Part shown: one piece after another, positions 13,819 to 38,340 of the stretch | Layout: every line of letters starts with the position of its first letter | Position numbering within the stretch: position 1 is the first letter of the stretch | From: Struthio camelus | Lineage: Eukaryota; Chordata; Aves; Struthioniformes; Struthionidae | Reading direction: 5' to 3' | Length of the DNA stretch: 64,000 nt | NCBI RefSeq assembly: GCF_040807025.1 | Contig: NC_090967.1 | Coordinates: 6,130,001-6,194,000 of the forward strand | Program-made: the position numbers and the translations under genes | Notes under the pieces: model-generated | What the model was told of the DNA's origin: nothing | Seen by the model: only the letters and a program-made list of their open reading frames with translations | The model's database searches: none

Positions 13819-15522
13819 GCCCTTCCTTGGCTATGCAGGTCTGGAAATCTCGATGTTGCCTCATCACCCCTGGGAGAGGGAAGGGCCTTGCCTAGACACA
13901 ATTCAGCACACAGTCACTAGCAGTTCTCCGCTCCAGCAAACTTCCAAGGTGCCAGACCTAATCCTGCCCTGACTTGCAGACGGTGTGTGTAAGCAGTGGG
14001 TTCCTCTCTTGGTCACCAGGTGAGTGAAAGTAGAGGCAGGCCCTGAGGAGCTGTACTGCCTTTACCCAGGTTTGCCAAGGTTCGTCTGGGTGTGGAGAAG
14101 GCAGTACTTGGCATCCTGTTTGCTAAGTGCTAGGGTTTCTGCTGACCTGTGAAACGTTCCCAGGATTACTGCTATCTTTGCCTAACCTATAGTGGTAAAG
14201 AGGGCAAAAAACAGCAACGCAATCCAAATCCAGCAACACTCCTGTAAGTTTACTAATTACTTCTACACAGACACTGCTTCATCATTCAACACAGGGCTAA
14301 GCATGCTCCTAGGTAACTACAGACACTCAGAGGGCACCTTGGGGAGACATGACTTTCCATGTTTCTGCAGTACCTCCCTCAGGCTTTGCTCAATTCCTAT
14401 TACTAGACAACATCTATGATAACCCACAAACTTCCCACAGTGCCCAACGGGCACTGGTCCCAGTATACTCCAAACACCTCATATTCTTGTTTAATCTGGC
14501 CAAGCATGGCAAGCTGGGACCTGTACCCTTTACAAGGAATACTGCTCAGGCTGACACAGAGCAGGACATTTCTGTGGGCTGCTTCCCAATTAAAAAAACA
14601 AAAACAAAAAAACAAGAGCAACTGCGATTTGCTCCATTTAATTCCAATTAACTGCAGTCCTTGGAGGCTGGGAGAGATACCAATCTAGCAGTTGGTTGGC
14701 CATCCCCTTGGGGGTGTCCCATTTTTCAAATGCCCCTATCCCAACCAGGCCTGTGCTCTCAGCTTAAAGCAGTTTTAAGAAGTCATAAAAACCCACTGTG
14801 TTAAACTCAAAGGAGCTTTAAAACCTGCAGTTCCTTTTCTTCTGGAGGATGTGACTGAATGTGGGAAAGGGCACGTGGGCAGGCAAGCACCCTTGCCTGC
14901 AGTGGGGACTTCTGCTACATCTGGAAGCTCCTGACAGTGACCAGCATTTCTGGATCCTGTTAGAAAGACACAACGTAGTTAGGGCTGGGGAAGAAGAAAA
15001 GGAGCAACTGTTGTCCTTGGTGTGCTGGCACCTCTCCTCCCTCCTGAGGTAGGGAAACAGAGGCAGCTTATTTTGCAAAAGGCAAGTGGTTCCCTAAAAA
15101 ACTACTGAAAAAACACGAAGGCTGCTCAGCCCCTTCCCTAGAAAAGAACTGTAAAAACGTTGGAGACACAGTGTGGCAACAGGGAGGCTGGGAAAGACAA
15201 GCTGCTGAGCAGCACGGGGACAACCTGCTGTCTCTGGGCCATGCCACAGCTATGGCAGGGTCCAGAGAAGCCTGGCTGTGATTTACAGGTGCTCCTTGTG
15301 GAGGATTCAGGAGCTCAGGTCCTCTTTGCCCTCCATCTCGGTGTTCAGTGGGCAGTAAGTGGCTGCGGCTGGTCTCCACACTGTCCAGGCAGCTGCTGGT
15401 ATGTTGGTGTATCCTGCCCGAACAGGCCTTGCGGCCGTTCTGTGATTATAATTGCTGTCAGTGACCAGTCCCAGCTTGGGCTCCCCTCCTGCTGGAGGTG
15501 TCTCCTCCGTGAGCACTGCTGC

Positions 15523-28078
<12,556 letters not shown>

Positions 28079-31000
28079 TTGTTAGTAAGGGTAAGACAGA
28101 CTACAGGCCAGCGGAATTAGTACACGTCTCTCCTCCAGCAGCTTCCTTCTCAGGTCTCCTAGCTGGACTGAGGCTCCTTTTTGGTTTTGCCTCCACAGTG
28201 ATTCATTTCCTAGCGATAGAAAAGTCAGCCGTCATTTATCACATAGAGAACAGACAGAGCGTTCAACCAGGCAGCATTTAGGGGGTTCATTTGTCCCAAA
28301 CTCTCAAAGCTTGTAATTTGTAATGATTTCTCATCACTGAATAAGCTTTCTTCCCTGTCATGGGAGATAATTCAGTGAGCTGTGTAACTGGAGTAAATCC
28401 TTTTGGCAACAGGAGCTGGCTGTTGGGAGAGGGCCACAGTGGAGACTGGAAGGCTCCAGTGTTTCCAGTAATGCGCACATGATGCTGGCTGCAGTGACAC
28501 CGTGATGGAAAACCCTCCTCAGAGATAACCCCTCAAAGGCATAGCAGTTATTCTTGTGCTCGCTATTCGTCAGTGAGTGGCACCCAGAGTCAATGGAAAG
28601 CATCCTGCTGACCACAGTGGGTTTCAGATCAAGTAACGTATCAGACTGCCTCCTGCCATATGCCCCTACAGGGCTATCTCCGACATTCCCAGAGAGAACC
28701 TTTCCCTACCTGCAGGGACAGTGCTGCAGAGACACCTGAGAATTCGCCTGCTGTATGCACTGCCTGCCCTGTGCTCCATGGAGCCAGGCGCAATCCCAGC
28801 TCCCAGCAATTAGGAGCCCCTGCCACTGCCCTGTGCTGTCTCCCCATGACATGGGAGACAGCTATGCTACTCATTTGCTTTGTAAATTAGTCTCTCCAAT
28901 AAACGGTCCCCACCCTGGCTCTGCCCCTTATCATCTGCACTTGAGACTCTGCACGTCTCAAAAAATAAAGGCAACCAAGGGGTAAGACAGTGAATTTGTA
29001 TCATGAAGGATGCCTTTAGAAGGCGCAGGGAGCCCAGACTCCCTAGCAAAGGTGCTAGGGCTGCCTCCAAGCAGGTCAACTTTGAGTGTCTTTCAGTATC
29101 GGGAACTCCCCACAGTCTTCCTACTGATCACTCCAAGACAGGAGAGGCTCAGGGGGCCATCCTGATGCCTACTGTCTTGTAATTACAGTGTCAGTAACCA
29201 CAAAAGCCAGCGTTACTTCCCTTCCCAGTACCAGGAATGGAAAATAAACTGCCACTGCAAAACCTGTCAGATCGGAGAATAGCCCATCTTTACAGGTGTC
29301 GACACACGCTTTTCTACTCACATCAGGCTGAGCTGGCTGTTTCCTCAGCCAACGTGCAGCCCTGGGCACGCATGCTCTCTCCCTGGCCTCAGCTACACTG
29401 AAACACACACCACTGATGGTGTCGATGGGGAAGGGTGCTCTACTTTTAATGCCTTTATGTAATCACTGCTGTCTTGACACTCCTCATATGTTGTTGACGC
29501 TTCATGGGTTTCCCTGGAGCAACTACATGCTCTCTCAGAGCAGACTATCCATTCCAGCTACAAAGGTACAAATCTCAAACTCTCCACACAGGCCTGCTGC
29601 CAATTACACCAGATGTGCTTTGCTTTCAACAGAAAGCAAACTGGCAGCAACAGCAGCAGGGCATGTCTGCAACTTCACCTGCCTGCCTGGTGCCAAGGAG
29701 GGAATGCCGGCACTCATGTACTTCTGAGGGAAGCAAAATACGCAGAATCTCCTAAAATTATCTTTCGTGTCTCCCCTTTCATCACTGCAAACGGGAACAG
29801 TCGCTGCCAACTTGCATGTCCCTAACAACAGAGCCTAGAGACAGCTTTATGAGGCTAGCACATTTTTTTCCTTCTCATAACTACCTGATCATAGTGCCAG
29901 CCTGGCATGCGGACAATGCTTTCTAGGAAGCAGTTGCTCAAGCTTTGCAGGTAATGCTCAAGGAAAACTTTGTGCTCTGCTTGGGAACAGCACAGAGATG
30001 CTCAGGATCCTTCTGAAGTGCTGAGGTAGGGGAAAAATCTGCTTTCTAAGTCCAGCAAATGATATAAAATGTATCCTGGCTAGTACAAGAAATTCATCGT
30101 AGACGATTCTGGCTAGGCTAGCAACCTGCCTTTCAGCGCTCGCTTACTTGTCTGACAAGGTTAAAGCAAACCCTAACAAACAAAAGCTCTCCTAGGCTGT
30201 AAGTGGTGGAGTACAACAAAAACAGAAAGAAAGAGAAAGTAATAGCGAACTGAAAGAGAGAGAATAAAAGTAAGAAATGGGAATTGAGACTACACTGATG
30301 TGAGAATATGGGATGTGAGCTCTGGGGAGTTCCTACTGACAGAGCCCATGAAGTCTGCAAATCTGGGGGCACATCTCTAATGAGGCACAAATGAAAATGG
30401 CTCTACCTCAGCCTTTCTACGGTTCTTCAGCAGCAAAGAACCACTGCACAGTCTGACAGTTCAGCACAGCTGAGTGGAATAGCAAGGTGTGGGCGCAGGC
30501 AGGACTGCAGGGTCTGGCATACATGCAGAAATAAGTTCAGAGCAGGAAAAGCACAGGTGCTGCAAGCCATATCTGAGATGCATGAGCAGAGTAATGTATA
30601 AAGAGCACCCGTCTGCGTTCGGCTTGCTTCTGGCCAAGCTGCTGACCTCTTGCTTCCCAAAACACTACAAAGCATTTAAAAATAGTCTCAAAAGTGCCTA
30701 GGATTCAAACTGTCATGTTCCCTCTCCCTCTACAGCCCTTTTTTCCTCTGTGTTTTAAGTGCATATTCTGGATACTCCGCACATCCCTAAATGCTGCCAC
30801 TTCTTTTCCTGCTCCCAGCTGGGAGTCCCTGTAACAATACAGACATAGCAGTGAAAAGGGCATGCGTAAATAAAACCACTTACATCCCCCCAGGGCTGTC
30901 CTTTGCAGATAATTAAGAAAAACGAAGCAAATGAGTGAAAGGACAAAGATCTGGCTTAAATACGGACATGATCAGCAAGTGCCTGATGGCAACTGGAAAG

Positions 31001-34000
31001 GATCCAGGTCTTGTCTCTGCCAGCATTTGTTCCCAGCCCAAGGGGGAAGGGCAAAATTTAGCTATTCCATGTCCCACTGATAGCTTAAAAATGACCTGCC
31101 CCAATGAATGTTCCATAACGTTCAGCAGCAGACTTCCAGCTACTAGGCAAAACTGAAGAGCTAAAAACAAAACAAAGAGGTTTTCTAGCTAATCTAGCTA
31201 TTGCTAATGTATTTCTCACCATAACAAAGCACCTTGCTCCAGAACACTGTCTGAATAAAGACCCTACTGTCTCCTCTTGCAACAAGATGTCATTCTGGTG
31301 ATTCTCCTCAAAGAGAGGAGCTGGAAATAGGTCACTGGGTGCTTGGGGAGGACACGTGAACATAGGGTATGGATCAGTCATCTCTGATTTGGTCACTGAC
31401 TGGAGTCTCTGACTCAGTGGCCATGAAAACAACAACGTGTAAAACTGCATGCTGGTCTCATTTCCACCTTGGTTCTTATATTATTCCCATCACTATAGCA
31501 TCCAAATTGATTTCTTAATGAATAGCTGCTTATTTCACTATTGCCAGGACAGCAAATCGTTATTTGTCCTCTTAATTTATGGTCTCTGCAGAGTAGCAAA
31601 GGACTGAACAGGCCAAAGGAACAGGGTTCGCTAACTGGATGAGGGGCCCCATCAGGTTAGGGCACACTGACACACCGCCAGGGCCCTGGAGGAGACGCAA
31701 ACCCTGCAAGCGCTGCCCTATGCCAAGAAGGTACAGATGGCATCAATTCAGTCCCTGGCACCAGGGCCACATTTACCTAGCGGGGGGACAGTGGGCATAA
31801 AACAAGGCAAAGTCTGAGGAAGATTAAAAACCAGTGCTGGCCCCTCTATTCTGTGATAATCTGAACACGTATGTCACTGGACGTATGGACTGTCCTTGAG
31901 GGTCCTGCCTGGATACGTGCTCTACCCTCCTCTTTCAGGCCTTCCTGCAGGCCTTCCCTAAGTGCAATCTAAAATAATCCAGTGCTGCTACACAGAGAAT
32001 GCCCTGGAGAATTTCACTTGCAACAGAAAGGGAGACAAGTCACCTCCAAGAAGGGTTGTCCCCTGATTGTCCCTTGATGCATCTGCAACGCACGTGCTCA
32101 TAGGGATCCGTACATACATGGGCATCACAGTAACACAGGCCTGCCACGTTGCAATAACACAACGTCCCAGACGAAACAGAGCTGCTAACACCAAGCTGTT
32201 AGGAGCTCAGCTAACCAGCCCTGCCTCATGGCCCATCTCGCACCTCTGCACGGAGCATTTATACACACCCCCTATCTACTCTTACAGCAAGTCACCTTTA
32301 ATCCCTTTGCTAGAGATGCCTTTAATGGAGGATTTCACAGAGTTCATTCTCAAATCCTCACCAGAGAAACACTCTTAAACCTGCAGAAGAGTCTAATAGA
32401 AGAACAGAATTAAAAAAGTGAGGAGAACTTTGGTTCATGAGTAATCACCAACAGAGCTGGGAACAGGACACATTCCCTGCTCCAACCACCATCCTCCTGC
32501 TGCAAGATAAAGATGTAAAATCCTATGAAGAAACATTTCCCATTTTAAGGAATAGCCCAGGTTAGATGAAGGGACAACCTTTGAAAGAGCTGTTCAGCAA
32601 GACATTTATCTCTGTGTCTGAATTTCTATAGCACTGTGGCAGCTCCAGTGTTTTTCACCATATTTTCTCTGTTCTCTCTCTCTCTCTCTCCCTCCCTCCC
32701 CCCAACCCCAACCTCAGATGCCTGTTGGGGTCTTTGCACTGCATGGCCTCCCCAGAGAAAATTATGTTTTATTGCTTCTACTTTCTCTGGGTATTTCCAA
32801 TGCAAATTGCACCTCTTTAGGAAAAACCTGTTCAACAGTTACAGGCTCATGCTCTTCAGTGGGTTCCTAAACCTAAGGGCAACTGCTAAAATACAGCCCT
32901 CCTGCCAGACCTTTTCAAAAGGAAAAGAGAGAGAAGAAGAAATCAGGTTTTTATTGTTTGCTTTAGATCTTTCATTGAATCCAGTGATGTCTTTGCTGGG
33001 TAAGTTCTGCAGAGGGTATGGGGAGGCCCTACAGCTGTCCCTACAGCACAGCTGCATTTGGCTCATGCTTTGTCCTTGTTTCTCTCCTATTCTCTGTGCA
33101 ATCTGGAGGATTTTTCCTACTTTGAGATCCTTCTATTTTGCACCCTCATTAAATTGGGCCTCACTATCCTCTCTTCCTGCCTGTGACATGCCTATTTGGT
33201 TAACTGATTTACTTATCAAATCCTGCTTACCTACCCCCTTTGCTGTATGACCAGAGAGAACAATCTTTGATATTTTTGCTTTGGAGAAGCTTTCAAGAGT
33301 TGCTGTTCTCCAAACAGATGCTACTGTTCCTGCCCTGCTATCAGTTCCAAAGTGAGGCATGTGACAAAAGACAGGGATTTAATCCTAGACACAATTGTTA
33401 CCTATAGATTTTTAAGAGAGAGATTTGGTGGGCGAGTCTCCGGAAGAGTTTTCTCCCTTGGAGCACTCCAGGAACACAAATATTGAATAGCTCTGGGGTT
33501 TAGGAATAAGGCCTTTTTAGCCACTGAGGCAGTAGCTGGAATACGCTGGCAAGGCTGAGCTCAGTTCTCATTAGCTGCAATTGCCTTGGTGCTCTTGGAT
33601 GGGGTTCAGTCAAGGGCATCCCTAGGAAGTTCTTGTGCTGTTCTCTAGCCTGCACCTCCGCTCTCACTGGGGCTTCTCTTTGCAGAGATATTCATTTACT
33701 TGTCAGAGAAAGGAGCCTCTCTCCACTTGGATGCAGAGAGGGTAATCACTTTAAATACCTTGCTCTAGATCTAGGCAGCCTATGATCCCCCTTCATCTAA
33801 AAACCGAACAAAAACGCCTTGTAAGCCACAAAGGACCACATCAGTAGAATCATCCGTTTCCATGAACCATGGGCACAACAGTGCTCAGCCATGACAGCAG
33901 GGAAGGGCTTGGGAGCGAGAGGGTCTGCTCCTGCTGCTGATTCGGTGGTACGTTTCCTCTGAGCAGCAGAATACCTTCAAAGCACATATAAAAATGTGTG

Positions 34001-37000
34001 CCCAGTGGTCAGGCTCAATAAACAGCCACAACAAACAAGCCCCAAAAGCACAGGTCCTCCTTTGATAAAGGCCCGTTGCTAGTCACAGTATCAGGTTAGC
34101 ATGGTAAAGATTTCCTAGCTGCTGTGGTGGGCACTTCTCAACTATCACTGCAATCTTTCCGAAAGTTCCTTCCCCCTGCAAGGTCTAGTTTCCTGGACGG
34201 GTGTCCAAAGAGCAGCTTGTGCAGAGAAGAAAGGGGTATGCGAGAGCATGTGAGCATGAAAGATATGTGGCTCAGCTCTGGAGCTCAGCCCACCGCCACG
34301 CTGAGTCAGCTGGGAGGCTGTGCTGGCTGCGTCAGGGACTGGGCTCTTCCTTCTGTTGGATCACCCAGCCAGAGCACTCGTGTGTGAGAAACCTACTGAG
34401 CTGCCCTGCTCTGGAGAAAATGTTTTTTCGGGGGAGAAGTGTGTTTCAGACAGACAGAGCCCAGTATTTCAAGAGGCAGAACTGGAACACAGAGAGGGCA
34501 TGAGAACTAATCCTTCCCTCTTCTCCTCCCCCACTGCTGTCTGTCTTTGTTTCCTTTTATCTTCCCTCAGCAGCCTGAATTACTGCTGACTCTTATGTCA
34601 GTGCTGTTTGGGGAGGAAGTGTTGGTTAACCGGACTGAGAGTCAAACCTCATCTCTTTCCCATTACGTTTCTCCCAAAAGTCTAATCCCTCGTCTTAGGG
34701 ACTGGGTGTAACTCCCTCCAGAGCCTATAGAAACTACTGCTCCTTGCAAATGAGTGCAGAGGGTGTGCTTTGATATTGCCTGCCTAGAATTTGGGCACTA
34801 GCCCCTAGGACACTGATTGTTAAGACACCAAACTGCAAAACCTCACTGCTTTGGGAACAAAGTTTAGGAGGGCCGATTCATAGCCCTTTGTTCTAACCAC
34901 CAGGCAGGTTTTCAAGCCTTCTTAGCTACAGCTTTGCTTTCAGTCTGCACTGCATAATGTCACCTTGGGGAAAATGCATAGATGCTACTAGGGTCCAGAT
35001 GGGATTGAAGGAGGTCAGACTTCCACCTTGCAGCCACAAAGGAAAGGTGGAGTAGTGCAGCTTCAGCAATGGAAGCTGGCTATGGGCTGCTTTCCCCTCT
35101 GCCTCCTCCACTCCCAAGGGATTACGCAGCAGGGCTTAGCACAAGAATGAAAAGCAGCTGCCTCCCGGCCTGTCTGCAGATAAAGGGCAGCATAGGAATC
35201 CTGGCTGAATATGCTCCTGTCGGATCAGCGTAGGGAATAGCGGCAAGCATGCAAGGTCAGGCACAGAGAAAAGGGATCAAGGGCATTTAAAGACATAACA
35301 TAGCAGAGAGACAATTTTTCTATTGGAAACCTGTCTTCATCTACAGAGCATCTTGGCTGCTGCATACCCTGCTATTGGATGTCTATGACATGATCTGCAC
35401 ATTCACTTTCTGGGACACCCGTTACTTCTGCTGCTAAGCTTCGGTAGCTCTTTCTTTGACTGTCACACAGACCGTTGCTGAAAGCCTGTAAAGCACATAA
35501 AGGTGAAAAATAGCAAAGCCAGACTGCCTCTTATTCTTTATATTGTCCAGAAAATATGACCAGCAATAATTAGAACCAGAGAGGTGGAGATATATGTGCA
35601 TTTCAAAACCCTCCATGACTCTCCTGTGTCCAACACATACTCCGCCTGTGCATCTTCTTTATGAACCACAGCATCCTTGGTACTTCTAGGCATGGATGCC
35701 TGCTCAGATTTACCAGAACAACTCGCTTGGATCTGGATCTGCTGCTATTTTAGATCTGCCCTTGCCAGAGCTCCAAAGGCACATCCAGCAGCCCCTTTGG
35801 CAAGGCCAGTTCAAATCGTCTGTTTAGTAGAGGTCAGCGGGATGGCAACATAGATGAGTGGGCAAATTCATTGTTTGATATATGTGACAAGTGAGTAAAC
35901 CCTATACTGCACAAATTAGAAGCCAGTTACATCTCCCTATGCTTATATTTGACAATACCATTGGCAGAAAGTCAGAGACGTTCATCTGAAATGCGGAAAA
36001 ATGTCTACCGGAGACTCAGCTAGGACATAACTAAATTCACTTCCGTCAGGATCAAGTGTTATTTACAACTAGGCTCTTCAAAGAAGAAGTGCTAATGCAT
36101 TAATACCTACAATGCAGTAGTTACAAAAGAGTCCAGGGACAGTTTATCCATGAAAATCAGAACACGATATTACAAAGAAATCTAATATGGAGGAACGAAG
36201 ACTAGAGTCCCTGCTTTAAAAATAAGTTAACTAAAATCAACTGTCAGAAAGTGACGTAAGAAGTGATGCTCTGTTAATCTCTCTTGCACCCAGAGGAATC
36301 TAAACGCTGCTGAAAGCTATTCAATAGTCCTATGTGATCCATGTACAAGCAGAAAGACACTAACTCAGGAATTTTAAGTGAAAAGAGGGAATTTGGGGTG
36401 GAAATGTCACTTCTGTCTTATCAATAGTCTTGCTGCTACAGCACTGTAATTATACAGCGAAATATAAGCAGACCGAGATGATGATACTGTCTCAACATTT
36501 TTCATGGGAACTGGCAACCCTCTAAAGAAGTCACTTAGCTTCTGGGCGTAACCATGGTAGGTTCAAGAAGTATTCATCCCATCACAGGGGATAATAAAGT
36601 GCTAGTCCCACCCTACCTGCTTGCTACACCCTTCCTAGCAATTCTAAAAGTTTTACAGTAACTTTATGGATCACCAGAAAGTTACAGGAAAATAGAGACA
36701 CTTTCTGATTTAACCCAGATCAGCATATACTCTGCTAACTTCAGAGGATCTATGTCAGATTCACACTGGTGTCACTTTGACTTTTTTGCCTCTACCTTTT
36801 CTGCCTCTTAAAATGATGGAACAATAAAACGCAGATTTATCTATGTAGTCCAAGAGGAAAATTAGCAAGAGGAAAACAAGCCACTAAGAATTTTACTTAT
36901 TATTTCTCTTATAACGTCAAACCCAAACGTTTAGAGGGAGTTGATCAGATAGGCTTCCTACAGTTCCACTGTGCTTTCAAACACCCAGGAAGAGTTTATT

Positions 37001-37770
37001 GCACAAGAAACTCACAACAACGTGTCAGGTCCTTAAAATTACATGACTGAGGCTTATAACTACTAGGCATAAATTAAATACCAGGCTAAGCTCCTATTTC
37101 CATTCCAAAATCCACTGCCACATCCATACAGCATATTTCACCCTTGGAAAATCTGAGGGGATCATAAACGTAATCACCAAGGATTTTCAATCAGCCATTT
37201 ATCCATTTAGAAATGCAAACAGGATCCATTTAACTGTATGCCAAAGTCACAGCAGCCAAACAAAATCTGTAATTTCTAACTTCTGGGAAAGTTTGCAAAC
37301 GCAGCCCAGCTCCAATCCCCCCATCCCCTCCAGTTTAGATTTAATACAACATATGGATATCACTGGAGGCTTTCCTTACACACAAGTTTATTTAAAGGAG
37401 TTGCAGAGAGTTGCAATTACCTACTTTCAAAGCCCTAAAAAAAAAAAGCTAAGTCTAAACTTTAAAGCTCGCAATAGGGATAAAATGCATTTTTAAAACC
37501 TTCATTTCTTTAGCAGTTACCTTAAAAATAGCACAGCTGCCATGAATAATAAAAGCAATGCAAGAATAATAAACTGCCAGTCTCACCCCATCTCTGCCTG
37601 GGTGTCAGCTTCTTTCTCTCCCGTCCTTTCTTTCGGCTGCCTTAGATTCTCTCCACGTTTTGATTTATTTCTCCCTTCCTCTTTCTTTCTCTGTCTTTCT
37701 CCGGATCCGGATGCTCTTTAAATTTCCTCCGGAATTTCACTTTGAAATCTGCTAGTTTTGCTGTTGGCTC
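28079..37770. other. Region 5' of the HOMER3 start codon, probably 5' intron
   Basis: No coding exon recognised over 9.7 kb. The likely HOMER3 promoter is the CpG island to the right, so most of this should be a 5'UTR intron. A possible acceptor (tggcctgtag on the minus strand, ending near 28096) would leave a short UTR before the ATG. A possible donor for the noncoding first exon is GTGAGA at 37586-37581 (minus), next to the island. A 615-bp open frame at 32636-33250 has no known domain and is treated as chance. Confidence 0.5.
32672..32703. repeat. (CT)n / (CCCT)n simple repeat
   Basis: TCTC repeat passing into CCTCCCTCCC, in the presumed HOMER3 5' intron. Confidence 0.9.
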
Positions 37771-38340
37771 GAAACGCCCAGTAATCCCCGAGCGTGCGGG
37801 GCAGCGAGGGCAGGGGCCGCCCGGACCCCCCCGGCCTGCGGGCGCCCACACCCAGCACCAGCCCAGGGTGCTCCGCAGGGAACTTCGGCACACCCCCGGA
37901 CGCCGCGATGTTGCAGTCCCCAGCAGTTCCCCCTTCTGTCTGGCTCCCGGGATCCCTTCTTCCCTTCAGCATGGGAGGGGAGCGGCAGGATTAGGTGGTG
38001 CTTTTGCAAACCCTTGTAGACAAAGCCGCCTGCTCGCTGCTGCTCCGGCAGCCCCGCAAGTTTTCCCCCGCAGCCTAAGAAGTGCAGCCACCTCTGCCGC
38101 TTGTCTCGACTGCGATTTCTTTGTTCTATTTTTTTTTTTTATCCGCTTCCTCCCCCTGCCAACTGCCCCATCTCGGTCACATTTCTCCGCTCCTTCTCCC
38201 GACTTTATCCCCGGAGCCGGAGCCGGCTCGGCGGCACCACCTGCCGGGCAGAGCCGGGCCTGCGCCCGCCCGCGCCGCCCTGCCGCTGCCCACCGCCTCC
38301 CGCGGCCGCCCCGCCACAAGCCCGGGGCCTGATGAATTAC
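37770..38340 (-). promoter_or_regulatory. CpG island, likely HOMER3 promoter and first exon
   Basis: Dense CpG and GC-box-like sequence (for example around 37790-37880 and 38210-38330) stands out from AT-richer flanks. It lies upstream of HOMER3 in the right orientation, and no other gene start is near. Assignment to HOMER3 is inferred from position. Long open frames on both strands here are expected from base composition alone. Confidence 0.65.

Larger units (their letters stand above)
5410..15522. other. Intergenic interval between the DDX49 and HOMER3 3' ends
   Basis: About 10 kb with no convincing gene. Open frames here are short, lack splice-supported continuations and show no recognisable domain. 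Part of the right side may be HOMER3 3'UTR, but I find no AATAAA on the minus strand close to the HOMER3 stop; weaker ATTAAA forms occur near 14490 and 14637. The interval contains a GT/G-run near 10411, an A/C-rich tract at 13732, a CpG-containing patch around 13040-13260 and an RFX-like palindrome at 7040. Confidence 0.6.

Noticed and set aside
15030-15090. Possible MIR fragment (GAGGTAGGGAAACAGAGGCAG)
   Set aside because: The resemblance is confined to about 20 bases and the flanks do not continue the element.
32636-33250. 204-codon open frame on the plus strand in the presumed HOMER3 5' intron
   Set aside because: It starts in a CT repeat, has no recognisable domain and composition typical of translated noncoding DNA (many Ser, Leu, Cys, Phe). 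Chance is the simplest reading.
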